Both the position numbers and the translations under genes were made by a program. The notes under the pieces are model-generated. The model saw nothing but the letters and a program-made list of their open reading frames with translations, did no database searches and was not told the DNA's origin. Below are positions 21,279-30,585 of a DNA stretch of 64,000 nucleotides, one piece after another. This DNA is from Strigamia acuminata (lineage: Eukaryota; Arthropoda; Chilopoda; Geophilomorpha; Linotaeniidae): positions 62,001-126,000 of the forward strand of contig CASHSZ010000069.1 of the NCBI GenBank assembly GCA_949358305.1. The letters run 5' to 3'. Numbering within the stretch: position 1 is the stretch's first letter; each line of letters begins with the position of its first letter.

Positions 21279-24200
21279 ATGAAGAAAAAGGGGTTTAACA
21301 AAGGGTTCGATAAGCCGCCACCAGTCAAAGAAATGGGTAGTGACATAGCTAACGCCCAAATTCAAGACAGGGCCAACAACGCTTTGCAGGTAATTACCGC
21401 AAACGCTGAGGCTGAGGCGGAAGAACCGAACCTACTGCTTGAAGAATTACCTCAAGTAGTCGAAGACACAGAAGAATTTCGTGTTTTCATGTGCAACGTG
21501 GCGGTCGAATACACCAACCGCCTATGTATGTTGCCCATGACAATAGAACGTGAAAAAATTATGGGACTACTAGACTCGGGAGCAGATCGCTCGTTCGTTT
21601 CCGAAGACATAGTAGCATCATTGGGTCTCACCGATAAGATAAAAGGCGTTAATAAAAATATACGTCTAAAAACCGCCAACGGAATGGCGCGTCCAAAAGG
21701 AGTTATATTATTGACCATGGAGTGGCTCGGAGGAGTAGAACAGCACCCTTTCCTGGTCCTGCCCACATGCGACAGAATTTTTCTGTTGGGCTTAGACCTC
21801 ATGGCGTCAATGGAAATACAACCCAATCCAATAACGAAATCTTGGAATTATATCAGAAATGATAAGGAAAGACCCGCAATTGTCGTGCCACCAGCTCTTG
21901 TAAAAGAAGCGGCCGACAAGACACAGTGGGAGAAAGGCCTAAAGAAATTCGTTCAAGATTACGATTTTAAAGCATTCGTAACAGAATTGCAACGGGACAA
22001 TGTAGTGGAAACGCTTGTCGCCGACGCCGCTTTAGAATTAAACGAAGCGGCAGCCCTACGAAGGGTCCTACTTAAATATGAGGGGATCCTGTCGAAAAAA
22101 CCGGGCCGAACGAATAGGGCTATTCACGAAATTAAATTGACGGATAATAAACCTATACGAGTTGCGTATAAGGGAATGAACCCGCAAAAACGTGAAATAG
22201 TGCAAAAAATGTGCCAAGAAATGCTAGACAGTGGCATTGTCTCCGAGGCCCAGGGAGAATACGCGACGCGAGTTGTGCTCGTGATGCGCCCGGGCTCGGA
22301 CCCACGCCTATGCATTGATTACCGCCCATTAAACGCGGTGACAGAAATAGATCCCATACAGATGCCGTCTATCGAATCCATTTTGAGAGAGCTTAGCCCC
22401 TTTTCTTGGGTTACGACGATGGATCTGTCGAAGGGATACTGGCAAGTTGAGATGAGGCCAGAGGATAAGATAAAAACAGCATTTTACTCGCCAATTGGAC
22501 GGTTGATGTTCAACGTCATGCCATTTGGTTTAGTGAATGCTCCCAGTACCTTTCAGAGGCTAATCGAAAGCGTATTGGGTGATATCCTGCATCAGTTTGT
22601 ATGGGCATACCTAGATGACATAGTTATTGCCTCCAAAACATTCGAAGAGCACATTGAGCACATCGACCAAGTGCTCACCCGGCTGGCAAAAGCTGGGTTA
22701 CACGTGCATCCGGGCAAGAGCAAGTTCTGTCGAAAGGAGCTTGCCTTCCTGGGTTATCGCATTGGAGTCAATGGTTTAGCTATTGGCCCCGAAAAAATCG
22801 ATGCGATTAATCGTTTCCCACCACCCGAGGACGTTAAAGGTGTCCAACGGTTTATGGGAATGATAAACTTCTTCGGCAGGTTGCTACCGGGCCTAGCTGA
22901 AGTGGCAGCCCCAGTTACCGTCCTCCTGAAGAATGAAAACGAATTTGTATGGTCAAATGAGTGCAACATCGCATTTAACGCGATAAAGAGGATGCTGACG
23001 GAAGTCGGCGTAATGCCTCTACCCGACCTAAACCGGCCGTTCATATTACATACGGACGCCAGCAGAGTTGGGTTGGGAGCCGCGTTGCTTCAAACACACG
23101 TGCGCGACGGAGTCGAACAAGACCTGCCGTGCATGTTTATAAGTCGCAAACTCCAAGGCGCTGAAAAAAATTACAACGCCACAGAGTTGGAGTGTTTAGC
23201 CGTTGTGTGGGCCATAAGGAAATTCAGAGATTATCTCGAATATACCAAATTTGTAGTCCACACAGATCATCAAGCGTTACAATGGCTGATGAAATTAAAG
23301 GAGCCAGCAGGTCGACTAGCCAGATGGCAGTTAGAACTGATGGCATGCGACTTGACCATTCAATACAAGCCCGGCAAATATAACGTCGTGGCTGATGCTC
23401 TGTCACGGGCACCAGTGTCAGATCCTATCGACGCTGACGATGATGGCGAGGATGATTCCCGCATCATTTACTGCCCGACGAGTTGTCACCGTTGGGATTT
23501 AAGGAAGATGAATGAAATTCCCACCGCGTCTCCGGCAGATGTAAAATTCTGTGGATTTTGGACGCGGTTATACCAACCAGCTGCTGACAATTACCCAAAT
23601 GCAAAGAAGGAATTTAAGCTAGAGCGGAGAATAAATGACCCGCTTCTAAGCGCCTTCCACGCTCATGTCGGCAAGCAGATGCAAAGCAATCCCCCGACAA
23701 GGGAGAAAATAATTGTGCAACAAAAATTAGACAAAAAATGTCAGGACAGAGCTAGATTCGTACTGACAGGAAAATATCCGCCCGACTTAACCAGAAGGCA
23801 GAAGCGTCGTTATGCGCACGAATCCATAGATTACCTATTGGATGACGGCCTTTTGGTGAAGCATCACCCAAATCACCAAGATGACTTGAGTGAATCGGAC
23901 ACCGCAGTAAAGGTAGTAATACCTGCTTCCTTAATCGGTCGCGTGCTGTGGTTGTTACACGGGCACCCGCTTGCGAGCCATGCGGGAGTAAGCAGAACAC
24001 TCTATCGTGCTACACAGCTTTTTCACTGGACAGGGATGAAAAAAGATATCGCTCTTTTTGTCCACCAATGTCAGCGATGTCAAGCGTGTAAGCCGAGGAG
24101 AAAATCACCATTCGAAACTATCTTCTTAGGGCCTTACGCGCCTTTTGATTGTTTAAGTGTCGATGTGATGGGCCCAAAACCCGTTACGGGAAATAAAAAT

Positions 24201-25349
24201 GCGTACATTATCGTAATAATGGACGTGGCGACTCGTTGGCCCGAGTTGTACGCCGTCGCTAGACCTTCAGCAGAGAAAATCGTTGAATGTATCTACGACG
24301 TGGCGTTACGTTACGGATTTCCACGTAAAATAATATCCGATAACGGACCCCAATTTATCTCGAAAATTTGGGGTAAGTTTTGTGAGAAATTCGGGATTGT
24401 GGCGTCACATACCTCGACCTACAATCCCAGAACAAATCCCGTTGAGCGACTCAACAGGGACATTAAATATGCACTAAGCATATTCACTGACATCCACAAT
24501 AGGTGGGATGAATACTTGAGGGAGATCGCGTTCAGCATACGAACAACAGTCTCGAGGACGAGAGATTTTTCTCCGGCCTACCTCAACTTCGCCCGAGAGC
24601 TACGAGTGCCTTGGGACCCACGAGTGGCAGAGTCGGTAAATGTGGTGGACCCAGAGAAACCACATGAGTATGTGTATAAATTGGAGCAAACAATTTCGAG
24701 CACATACAAACATATGATGGCGCACATTTTTAACATGCGCGACCGCATTTTACAAGATAAAAGCGGTGGAAAATTTGTGAATTTCGAGAACAATGATTTA
24801 GTGTGGAAGGACACACACATCCTCTCAAATGCAGCGAGAGGAATCACCGCCAGCTTGGCCGACAAGAGAGATGGTCCGTATGTGATCATCGGCAAGCATG
24901 GCGGTAACGCGTATAAATTACGCAAGCTCGAGGACAACACCGAGCATAAGTCGATACAAGTACGAGAGTTAACTCCGTACATTCCGGAATTCCCGCAAGA
25001 AATGTGGGCCAAAGGCCAAGTCAAGTCTAAAACTGACGGCCAAATCGTCGATATGTTCGCTGGCGAGTTGGAAAAAGCACCGCCAAGTGACAACGAGGAG
25101 TATTTCGACGCCCCTTCACCTCCGGTAAACGAGATAGTTGAATCCGTTCCGGATCCAATTTTGGTCGGGGGGGAAACAGGAGAAACTCCTGAAACAAACA
25201 CAAAAAACACGGATAAAAAAGAAAACAATAATGAGGAGGTACAGACACAAAAAACAACAAAAAATATCGTACCTGCCTCGATCCGTAACCTGCGACCAAA
25301 AAGAGATAATCCGTTTATAAAAGGCGGAAAGGTCGTAGGAAAAAAGTAA
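21279..25349 (+). CDS. pol: Pol polyprotein: protease, RT, RNase H, integrase (1356 aa from first ATG)
   Basis: Enzymes for processing, cDNA synthesis and integration. Numbering is from the ATG at 21279, though expression is probably by fusion to Gag through the upstream frameshift. The aspartic protease motif DSGA starts at D99. The reverse transcriptase spans about 280-470, with catalytic D382 (TTMDLSKGYWQ) and YLDD at 444-447. RNase H begins around HTDAS, with D593, and includes ATELE and VHTDHQAL. The integrase zinc finger has H896, H901, C931 and C934. The catalytic triad is D962, D1021 and E1056, with 34 residues between the last two. A GPY-type motif lies near 1199. The C-terminal 140 residues are acidic to lysine-rich and disordered, with no chromodomain seen. 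All catalytic residues are intact and the frame is unbroken. A 23-bp gap separates the gag stop from this ATG. Confidence 0.97.
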   Translation: MKKKGFNKGFDKPPPVKEMGSDIANAQIQDRANNALQVITANAEAEAEEPNLLLEELPQVVEDTEEFRVFMCNVAVEYTNRLCMLPMTIEREKIMGLLDSGADRSFVSEDIVASLGLTDKIKGVNKNIRLKTANGMARPKGVILLTMEWLGGVEQHPFLVLPTCDRIFLLGLDLMASMEIQPNPITKSWNYIRNDKERPAIVVPPALVKEAADKTQWEKGLKKFVQDYDFKAFVTELQRDNVVETLVADAALELNEAAALRRVLLKYEGILSKKPGRTNRAIHEIKLTDNKPIRVAYKGMNPQKREIVQKMCQEMLDSGIVSEAQGEYATRVVLVMRPGSDPRLCIDYRPLNAVTEIDPIQMPSIESILRELSPFSWVTTMDLSKGYWQVEMRPEDKIKTAFYSPIGRLMFNVMPFGLVNAPSTFQRLIESVLGDILHQFVWAYLDDIVIASKTFEEHIEHIDQVLTRLAKAGLHVHPGKSKFCRKELAFLGYRIGVNGLAIGPEKIDAINRFPPPEDVKGVQRFMGMINFFGRLLPGLAEVAAPVTVLLKNENEFVWSNECNIAFNAIKRMLTEVGVMPLPDLNRPFILHTDASRVGLGAALLQTHVRDGVEQDLPCMFISRKLQGAEKNYNATELECLAVVWAIRKFRDYLEYTKFVVHTDHQALQWLMKLKEPAGRLARWQLELMACDLTIQYKPGKYNVVADALSRAPVSDPIDADDDGEDDSRIIYCPTSCHRWDLRKMNEIPTASPADVKFCGFWTRLYQPAADNYPNAKKEFKLERRINDPLLSAFHAHVGKQMQSNPPTREKIIVQQKLDKKCQDRARFVLTGKYPPDLTRRQKRRYAHESIDYLLDDGLLVKHHPNHQDDLSESDTAVKVVIPASLIGRVLWLLHGHPLASHAGVSRTLYRATQLFHWTGMKKDIALFVHQCQRCQACKPRRKSPFETIFLGPYAPFDCLSVDVMGPKPVTGNKNAYIIVIMDVATRWPELYAVARPSAEKIVECIYDVALRYGFPRKIISDNGPQFISKIWGKFCEKFGIVASHTSTYNPRTNPVERLNRDIKYALSIFTDIHNRWDEYLREIAFSIRTTVSRTRDFSPAYLNFARELRVPWDPRVAESVNVVDPEKPHEYVYKLEQTISSTYKHMMAHIFNMRDRILQDKSGGKFVNFENNDLVWKDTHILSNAARGITASLADKRDGPYVIIGKHGGNAYKLRKLEDNTEHKSIQVRELTPYIPEFPQEMWAKGQVKSKTDGQIVDMFAGELEKAPPSDNEEYFDAPSPPVNEIVESVPDPILVGGETGETPETNTKNTDKKENNNEEVQTQKTTKNIVPASIRNLRPKRDNPFIKGGKVVGKK

Positions 25350-25701
25350 AATAAATTACGAGTCGATGGCGGCACTAAAAATAAATGTAATCGACCGATA
25401 GTGCAAGCCATCACGTCGCAGAAAATTTCGCTAAGTCCAACAAAGCGGATATCGGTCGAATTCGCGTCACGAGATGGCGTGGAAACGCGGGACCCGTAGC
25501 AAAATTATCGGCACGGGTCGGATACCGCGTGCAAAAGACCCCGTAGCAGCAATCGCGCACGGGAGTGAGAACAAAGGAGACCCGTAGCGTAACATGCGCA
25601 CGGGTAGGTGCGCACTAGTCTCAAACACCCGGGTTCTGGAGTATATTACCCAGAATCCATCGCGATTACCTCGTGTTCACACAGACTTCCGCTTTTCACA
25701 G
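25350..25701 (+). other. Non-coding interval with four regularly spaced stem-loops
   Basis: No ORF of note. Three hairpins share the plan (A)CCCGTAGC - loop - GC(G)CACGGG(T): 25492-25518, 25540-25563 and 25580-25605. A fourth, GGGTTCTGG with CCAGAATCC (one G-U), spans 25631-25658. The interval ends in a pyrimidine-rich stretch and CAG (25699-25701) that looks like a 3' splice site. It could be an RNA structural element, an internal promoter or leader region for ORF3, or a packaging signal; nothing decides between these. Confidence 0.55.
25699..25701 (+). promoter_or_regulatory. Candidate 3' splice site before a short coding exon
   Basis: CTTCCGCTTTTCACAG ends at 25701, giving a pyrimidine tract and a CAG acceptor. 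No ATG occurs between here and 25826, so 25826 would be the first start codon of an RNA spliced here. Confidence 0.4.
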
Positions 25702-25825
25702 CTGATCGCTGCATTCGTGCGTGATCCTCGTTTTTAACGTTTTACCGAGTTTTTCACCGAGTTTTTGAGATAGTTTTATCATCCTTTTTAAATCGTGATT
25801 GAGATTTTTGTGCGCGCTCCTCGCC

Positions 25826-25939
25826 ATGGACGAGGAAGAGAACGACGTGCTGGCCATCGAGCACGAGGACGAGGAAAACTGGGACCGCGATGTAAACCAA
25901 GTCCAGCCCGATCAGGTAGAAGTCGGCATCGGCACATGA
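25826..25939 (+). CDS. Short acidic ORF, probable 5' coding exon of ORF3 (37 aa if unspliced)
   Basis: ATG at 25826 sits in a strong context (GCCATGG). The unspliced frame gives 37 residues, very rich in D and E, ending at TGA 25937-25939. After codon 30 a CAG|GTAGAA donor-like sequence occurs at 25915/25916 in phase 0. The next strong acceptor (26762) is also phase 0, so the first 30 residues could lead in frame into ORF3. As a stand-alone peptide it has no recognisable family. Its base composition is GC-rich and codon-like, whereas sequence after 25990 becomes AT-rich and intron-like. The donor is imperfect at positions +4 and +5. Confidence 0.45.
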   Translation: MDEEENDVLAIEHEDEENWDRDVNQVQPDQVEVGIGT

Positions 25940-26762
25940 GAACTAGTTCCGTGCTGCTGAAGAAGAAATTTTGTTGACTAATACCTGACATGAGTGCTTT
26001 GCACTCGAAATAGCGTATAATTAATTATTAACCGCGATCGCTCACACGATCGTATTTTTTTTCCTTGTTAATTTGTTTTCGAGGTGCGAGCGCAGACTTC
26101 ACGTCGCCTCGCGTCTCGAAAATTCCTCATGACTTGAGTCACGAGCGAGACAATGGGCTCGAGCCATAGATAATTTTATGACAAGGGGAGAATATTCTGT
26201 AAAAGAATATTTTTTCTCCACAAGTAATTTGACGCATCAAATTGATGCAACTTAACATTCGTACGATGAATTTTTCGGTGTGTTGGATAAATTTAATTTG
26301 ACTTTAACTTTTTTAAAAATTAGACAAAGTCCGACTTCGGAATAATTCTTTATTAGGTTTATTTATTTAATAACATTTCGACAAGCACATTTATTGTGCG
26401 ATTTTAGTAATAATTTACACCCGACGAATTCTTTTTACGAATGACTGATAATTATTAATTTAATTATTAGTAATGTTCTAATTAATGTTAGAATTAATTT
26501 GAAGTAAAATCTGATGATAAGAATCCAGATTAAAGGCTCGATTCCGTCTCGCTGTGCGTTTTGGACATGAGACAGATTTTTCACGTGATGACTTCTCTTT
26601 TTCTATCCGACGAGGGACAATTCGTCCTACGTTTGCACCGATAGACAGGAATCGGTCTCGACGGACGGCTGCACGTACTGGCAACGTCCCTCGAAACCAA
26701 CCATTTATCTACGTATTTAAATATTAACTTTTTATTAATTGTTTATTTCTCCATCCTTCCAG
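25916..26762 (+). other. Putative intron upstream of ORF3 (847 bp, AT-rich)
   Basis: GT at 25916 and AG at 26761-26762. The interval is markedly AT-rich from about 26200, has stops in all frames and no conserved coding signal. A perfect small hairpin (GAGTGC-TTT-GCACTC) lies at 25992-26006. A branch-point-like TTAAC (near 26726) precedes a pyrimidine-rich stretch (26741-26760). If it is not an intron, this is simply a long untranslated spacer between pol and ORF3. Confidence 0.45.
26723..26762 (+). promoter_or_regulatory. Strong candidate 3' splice site immediately before ORF3
   Basis: A branch-like TATTAAC is followed by a T-rich run, TTTCTCCATCCTTCCAG, and then directly by the ORF3 ATG. 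Retroelement third ORFs are commonly expressed from spliced subgenomic RNA, and this site places the ATG at the very start of the exon. Confidence 0.6.
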
Positions 26763-29528
26763 ATGGCACTACGTAAAACATGGGGACCATTAGACCCCGC
26801 TTGCATCACTCGTGGCGGGATATTTCGAGGCGCGCTGCCCGATTTTTACCGACGATGTTTCGGCGAAGACGCCGACCCTTGGCGCCTGCGAATACTACAT
26901 TCCCGATGCATCGCCCGACGTTGGGTACGAGACTGCACGCTCCTGGATACGTTCCCGGAGGGAATGCGCGAAGGCATCGCCACAGAGTTAGCTCGTGACG
27001 ATGACCCGAAATCGCCAATTTTCCACCCCGGATTGTCAAGTCAGTACACTGGCAACCCGGCGGAGGAACACGTGCTGCATGCGTGGCGAGCAGCCGAGAC
27101 AGAAGAGGCCCGTGAGGCCATCTACCAGCATTATAGACAACAGCTGGTGGATACCGCTACGGCAGTGGCCGAGCGCATCCTCCAAAACGAGGGGATGACC
27201 GCGGATGATATTCATCTGTGGTTTGAGAGGCTGCGATTGGGAGAGAGTACGCCCCAGTGGAGACCTCGGATGGGAATTTTGACGTCCCAAGCCGAGATGT
27301 GGCAGCTCCACTACCTGGGGATTTTGGGGCCCAAGAGCAGCTACCCGCGGAAGCGCAAGCGCTCCAAAGGCGCCGGGGACAGCCAGTCGCGTTCCCCAGC
27401 GACAACCAAGAAGCAGCGTGTCGCTCAAAACACGACTGAAGGCAACGAAGCTGGGCCATCCACTAGTACGGTGCGTGACCCTTCGCAGTATTCCCGACCG
27501 CGAATTTTCATAAACCGTCAGATTAAAGACGGTAAGGAGTGCAAGGAGGTTTGGATGTCTGGTGACGAAGAGCGAGTCTCTCGTCCCAGCACTTCTAGAC
27601 GTCCGCTGACTCATCGCGAGCAGCGGAAAAAAGATCGCAAGGAGCGATACTTCGCGAGGTGCGAAGCTCGGGGCCGTCCCATCCCCGAACCCGCCTACAT
27701 CTCCAAGAGAGCGGGTCGACGAAGTGGTAGCCAGTCAGGTGAGCGACACGTCCCAGCGGCAGATACGCGGGACCTTCGCGAGATTCTGACTCAGATGAAG
27801 CGGACGAAACTGACACGTTTCGATCCCGCGATGAAACACGCCAGGAAGATGGGTGTTGTCACCGACGGGAAGGTGACCCCACACGAGGTGGCAAGGTGGC
27901 TCGCAGACTACATTAATTCGCGACCACGACCCGATGGCATGCCAACCGCCATCGTGCAGCCTTCAGGCTCCGGACAACATCTCCCGGCGCTCCAAGTCGC
28001 AATGACTGGAGTGCAGACGACGGAGACGCCACCACCGCCGACGCAGCCAACACCACCGCTGCCGACGCCGACGCTGCCGACCAAGACGCAGCCGCCTCCG
28101 AACCTGCCGCCGCCGTCGTTGTTGAATTCGAGCGATCCGCCGGATTTACCCACCGACCGCTCAGTCCCTCCCCCCGTTGGACAGAGCATTGCGCAGGAAT
28201 GTCGAGCCAATTTGACCGGCATTTACAGGCCGAGCCAACCCCGATCCGGTTCCTCGGCCCTGTTTTTCGAGAGGCGAGACGAAGAAGCGCGACTCGCGAG
28301 AGAAGCCGCCAACCCGACTATCTCCGAGCTCTCAGCGTTTCGCTTCGTGATGGAAGACCCAAGAGTCTCCGCGCCCGCCTTGCGAGGTGTGGATCAGGCC
28401 CAGCGATATTTCATCGAATGGGCAACGGCGATGATGAGTAAGCTCTCGTGTGCCTTCACTGCGGATTCGGAGCGATCGAATCCAGTGAATCGTCGCAGAC
28501 TACAGCTATCATTGACCAAGGTCATGATGCAGCTGCTAACCCCAGCACTCTTCGGAGAAGGGCGTCAGGCGATGGCCGCATGGTCTGTCGTGGACAGAGA
28601 GGGTGTACAGGTTCCCCGTGCACTCCTCGCAGAGTGGAGCTCCATTCTGCCCGACCCTGTGTTGACTCGGTACGAGCTAACCAGGGATGTGGTAAACCCC
28701 GAATTTGAGGGGTACAAGTTGCGAAGCACGGCGTTTCGCTATACCTCCGCCACCTGGACAGCGGCGCCTACCCAACAACTGCGCGCCTTGACCATCCAGA
28801 CGGAAGAATCGGCAGAGGATGTAGAAATGGTGATCTCGCCGACGAGCGGAGTTCCGATTCCGCCACCGATGCCTGCGGAGATATCCCCGCAAGGACCCGC
28901 CCTGTTCGAAGTGGCGGGTAAGCCAAAGCGCTTACTGTGCCGAACGCCACCCGTCAGGTCCGTCGAGCAAACGAAGCCGACACCGCCCGGGACCCCACCG
29001 GCCCGAGCGGCGACAACGACGCAAGCCGTGATTCCCGCGGCCACCCAGAAGCCGAAGCCGGCACCGCCTCCACCAGACTATTACGGGCGAATCATCGAAG
29101 AGTTTCCCCATCTTTCGATGACAACGGCGACCAGGAGGTTTATCCTCGCACAACGGGATAAAGGCAAATCAGTCTTCATCTGGCTTCACAACCAGATCCG
29201 GAAGACTAGAGACCTCATCTTCCACCAGAGGTTGCTGAGAGCCCACCGTGTGCCAGTGACGCCAGCGGAAGCCAATGCCATCCGGCATACGAACACCGGC
29301 TTCTCCGCCTACATCCCGAGCGTTTGGTTACACGAGAGGACGCGTGCCCCGCATGAGCCAGTTGACGGCCATGCATTATGCTTCATTACGGAGCATGAGG
29401 ACCCCCGAGATCGGTCCTCGGCGTTAGTAGGCGATCTACCCGCGCCACCCGGCACTCAACCGCCTGTCCCTGGAGTGAGTTACGCCCAGGTGACGGACTC
29501 AGTGTCGGGTCCCCCAGGAAAGAAGTGA
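26763..29528 (+). CDS. ORF3, unrecognised proline-rich nuclear-type protein (921 aa)
   Basis: Third long intact frame, ending 36 bp before the 3' LTR. The frame extends upstream to a TTG at 26739, but the first ATG is 26763, directly after a splice-acceptor-like AG. No known family was recognised. An N-terminal 190 residues with W, H and C positions looks folded. It is followed by a basic PRKRKRSK cluster at 195-202 (nuclear-localisation type). Residues 200-400 are Ser/Arg-rich, 422-463 are almost pure Pro/Thr/Leu, and a helical-looking segment lies at about 530-670. A second Pro-rich part follows, then a compact C-terminal region at about 770-880. No signal peptide, hydrophobic membrane span or furin-like site is apparent, so an envelope role is unlikely. 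It may be an accessory or chromatin/RNA-binding factor, but that is conjecture. Confidence 0.88.
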   Translation: MALRKTWGPLDPACITRGGIFRGALPDFYRRCFGEDADPWRLRILHSRCIARRWVRDCTLLDTFPEGMREGIATELARDDDPKSPIFHPGLSSQYTGNPAEEHVLHAWRAAETEEAREAIYQHYRQQLVDTATAVAERILQNEGMTADDIHLWFERLRLGESTPQWRPRMGILTSQAEMWQLHYLGILGPKSSYPRKRKRSKGAGDSQSRSPATTKKQRVAQNTTEGNEAGPSTSTVRDPSQYSRPRIFINRQIKDGKECKEVWMSGDEERVSRPSTSRRPLTHREQRKKDRKERYFARCEARGRPIPEPAYISKRAGRRSGSQSGERHVPAADTRDLREILTQMKRTKLTRFDPAMKHARKMGVVTDGKVTPHEVARWLADYINSRPRPDGMPTAIVQPSGSGQHLPALQVAMTGVQTTETPPPPTQPTPPLPTPTLPTKTQPPPNLPPPSLLNSSDPPDLPTDRSVPPPVGQSIAQECRANLTGIYRPSQPRSGSSALFFERRDEEARLAREAANPTISELSAFRFVMEDPRVSAPALRGVDQAQRYFIEWATAMMSKLSCAFTADSERSNPVNRRRLQLSLTKVMMQLLTPALFGEGRQAMAAWSVVDREGVQVPRALLAEWSSILPDPVLTRYELTRDVVNPEFEGYKLRSTAFRYTSATWTAAPTQQLRALTIQTEESAEDVEMVISPTSGVPIPPPMPAEISPQGPALFEVAGKPKRLLCRTPPVRSVEQTKPTPPGTPPARAATTTQAVIPAATQKPKPAPPPPDYYGRIIEEFPHLSMTTATRRFILAQRDKGKSVFIWLHNQIRKTRDLIFHQRLLRAHRVPVTPAEANAIRHTNTGFSAYIPSVWLHERTRAPHEPVDGHALCFITEHEDPRDRSSALVGDLPAPPGTQPPVPGVSYAQVTDSVSGPPGKK

Positions 29529-29553
29529 TCGCTCAGCCCCACGGTCTGAGCTC

Positions 29554-29564
29554 GGAGGGGGAAG
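29554..29564 (+). promoter_or_regulatory. Polypurine tract
   Basis: GGAGGGGGAAG directly abuts the TG of the 3' LTR, the expected position for priming plus-strand cDNA. Confidence 0.9.
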
Positions 29565-30581
29565 TGTTGTGACCCGACTGGACCGGGGTCAACGAAGAGT
29601 TTCTCTCGTGACCTCGTTTCGGGTGTAAGGGGAGCCGCAAGCGCGTCTCCCTTCCCTCAGTGCATTGACATCTAGTCAATGGACAGGCGTCTGCCCTGAG
29701 GGAGTGGGGATGGCTCGTCCACCCCACCATTGGGTGATTCCGGTCACCTGTCAACCTCGCTTTGTGCAAAGGAATGTGCCTTGCACTGAGCGGGCAGAAC
29801 CAACACAACCATCAAACGAGAAACACACGTAAACCCGTCGTCCTACAAGATCAGGCCCAAGTAAAATATACTGGGATTGACCAAGGACAAAGGACAATTT
29901 ACCGTGAGTACGTTTGGTCAGTGTCAAACTCCGCAGAGTAACCTGCGAGATAAGATTACCACACTATTTTAGCACACCAGCTAGAAATAGTAAAAACCAC
30001 TCCAGTTTAGCGAGTTGTGCAGACAAACGGTCGCACAAGCCTAAACTGCAGTTAAACCACGACGAGCGTTCCCGCCGCTGTGTGATCGCCGGGAGCCAGA
30101 AGAGTCCGCCGCTGTGTGATCGCCGGACACCACACAAAAACCTAGACAACAGCCCGAAGTAAGCCTTTTAACTAAGCATTCACTCGCGCCCGACCAGCGT
30201 GAGCCCGAAGGACCAGCCAGAGACGAGCCGAGGACGCCATATTGCCACGCCGGCCCAAGACGACATCGCGTTGCCACAACGACGACGCCATCTTGGACGC
30301 GAACGAAACAACAGACGACCTCGCCGATTCCAGCCAGCTTTCATCATACCTTTACATTTCCATTTCCCTTCACCCATTCCGATTTACCTTTTACCTACCT
30401 TTCATATATATATATAAGATATATCTGTATATTGTCCCACAGAATAAATCTATATTATATTTTACCTTTTATATCTGTGTAATCATTTCTTTGGGTAAAC
30501 CGCTTGAGACAAAGCGGTAGTGAGTTAGTCGAATTAAGTAATCAACCCACGAGTTAGCGACGGTTAGAGTTGAGCGCGACA
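29565..30581 (+). repeat. 3' LTR (1017 bp)
   Basis: Direct copy of the 5' LTR, directly preceded by the polypurine tract and followed by the AAGT target copy. Its AATAAA at 30443-30448 would direct 3' end formation of the element RNA. Confidence 0.97.
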
Positions 30582-30585
30582 AAGT
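30582..30585 (+). repeat. Target-site duplication, right copy (AAGT)
   Basis: Follows the terminal CA of the 3' LTR and continues into normal satellite sequence. Confidence 0.93.

Larger units (their letters stand above)
17083..30581 (+). mobile_element. Full-length Ty3/gypsy-type LTR retrotransposon with a third ORF
   Basis: A 13499-bp element with 1017-bp direct LTRs (TG...CA), AAGT target duplications, a primer site, a polypurine tract and three long intact ORFs in one direction. Domain order in pol is protease, RT, RNase H, integrase, which defines Ty3/gypsy rather than Ty1/copia. The integrase ends its catalytic block with NPVER and spacing D-x34-E, a style recalled from the Osvaldo/Ulysses-like insect group; that placement is inference. 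LTRs look identical over their full length and no frame is broken, so the copy is young and possibly active. The size is large for the group because of the long ORF3 and its leader. Confidence 0.96.

Noticed and set aside
26763-29528. ORF3 as a retroviral-type envelope
   Set aside because: Position fits, but no signal peptide, transmembrane span, fusion-like segment or cleavage motif could be seen, and long proline-rich and basic segments point to an intracellular protein.
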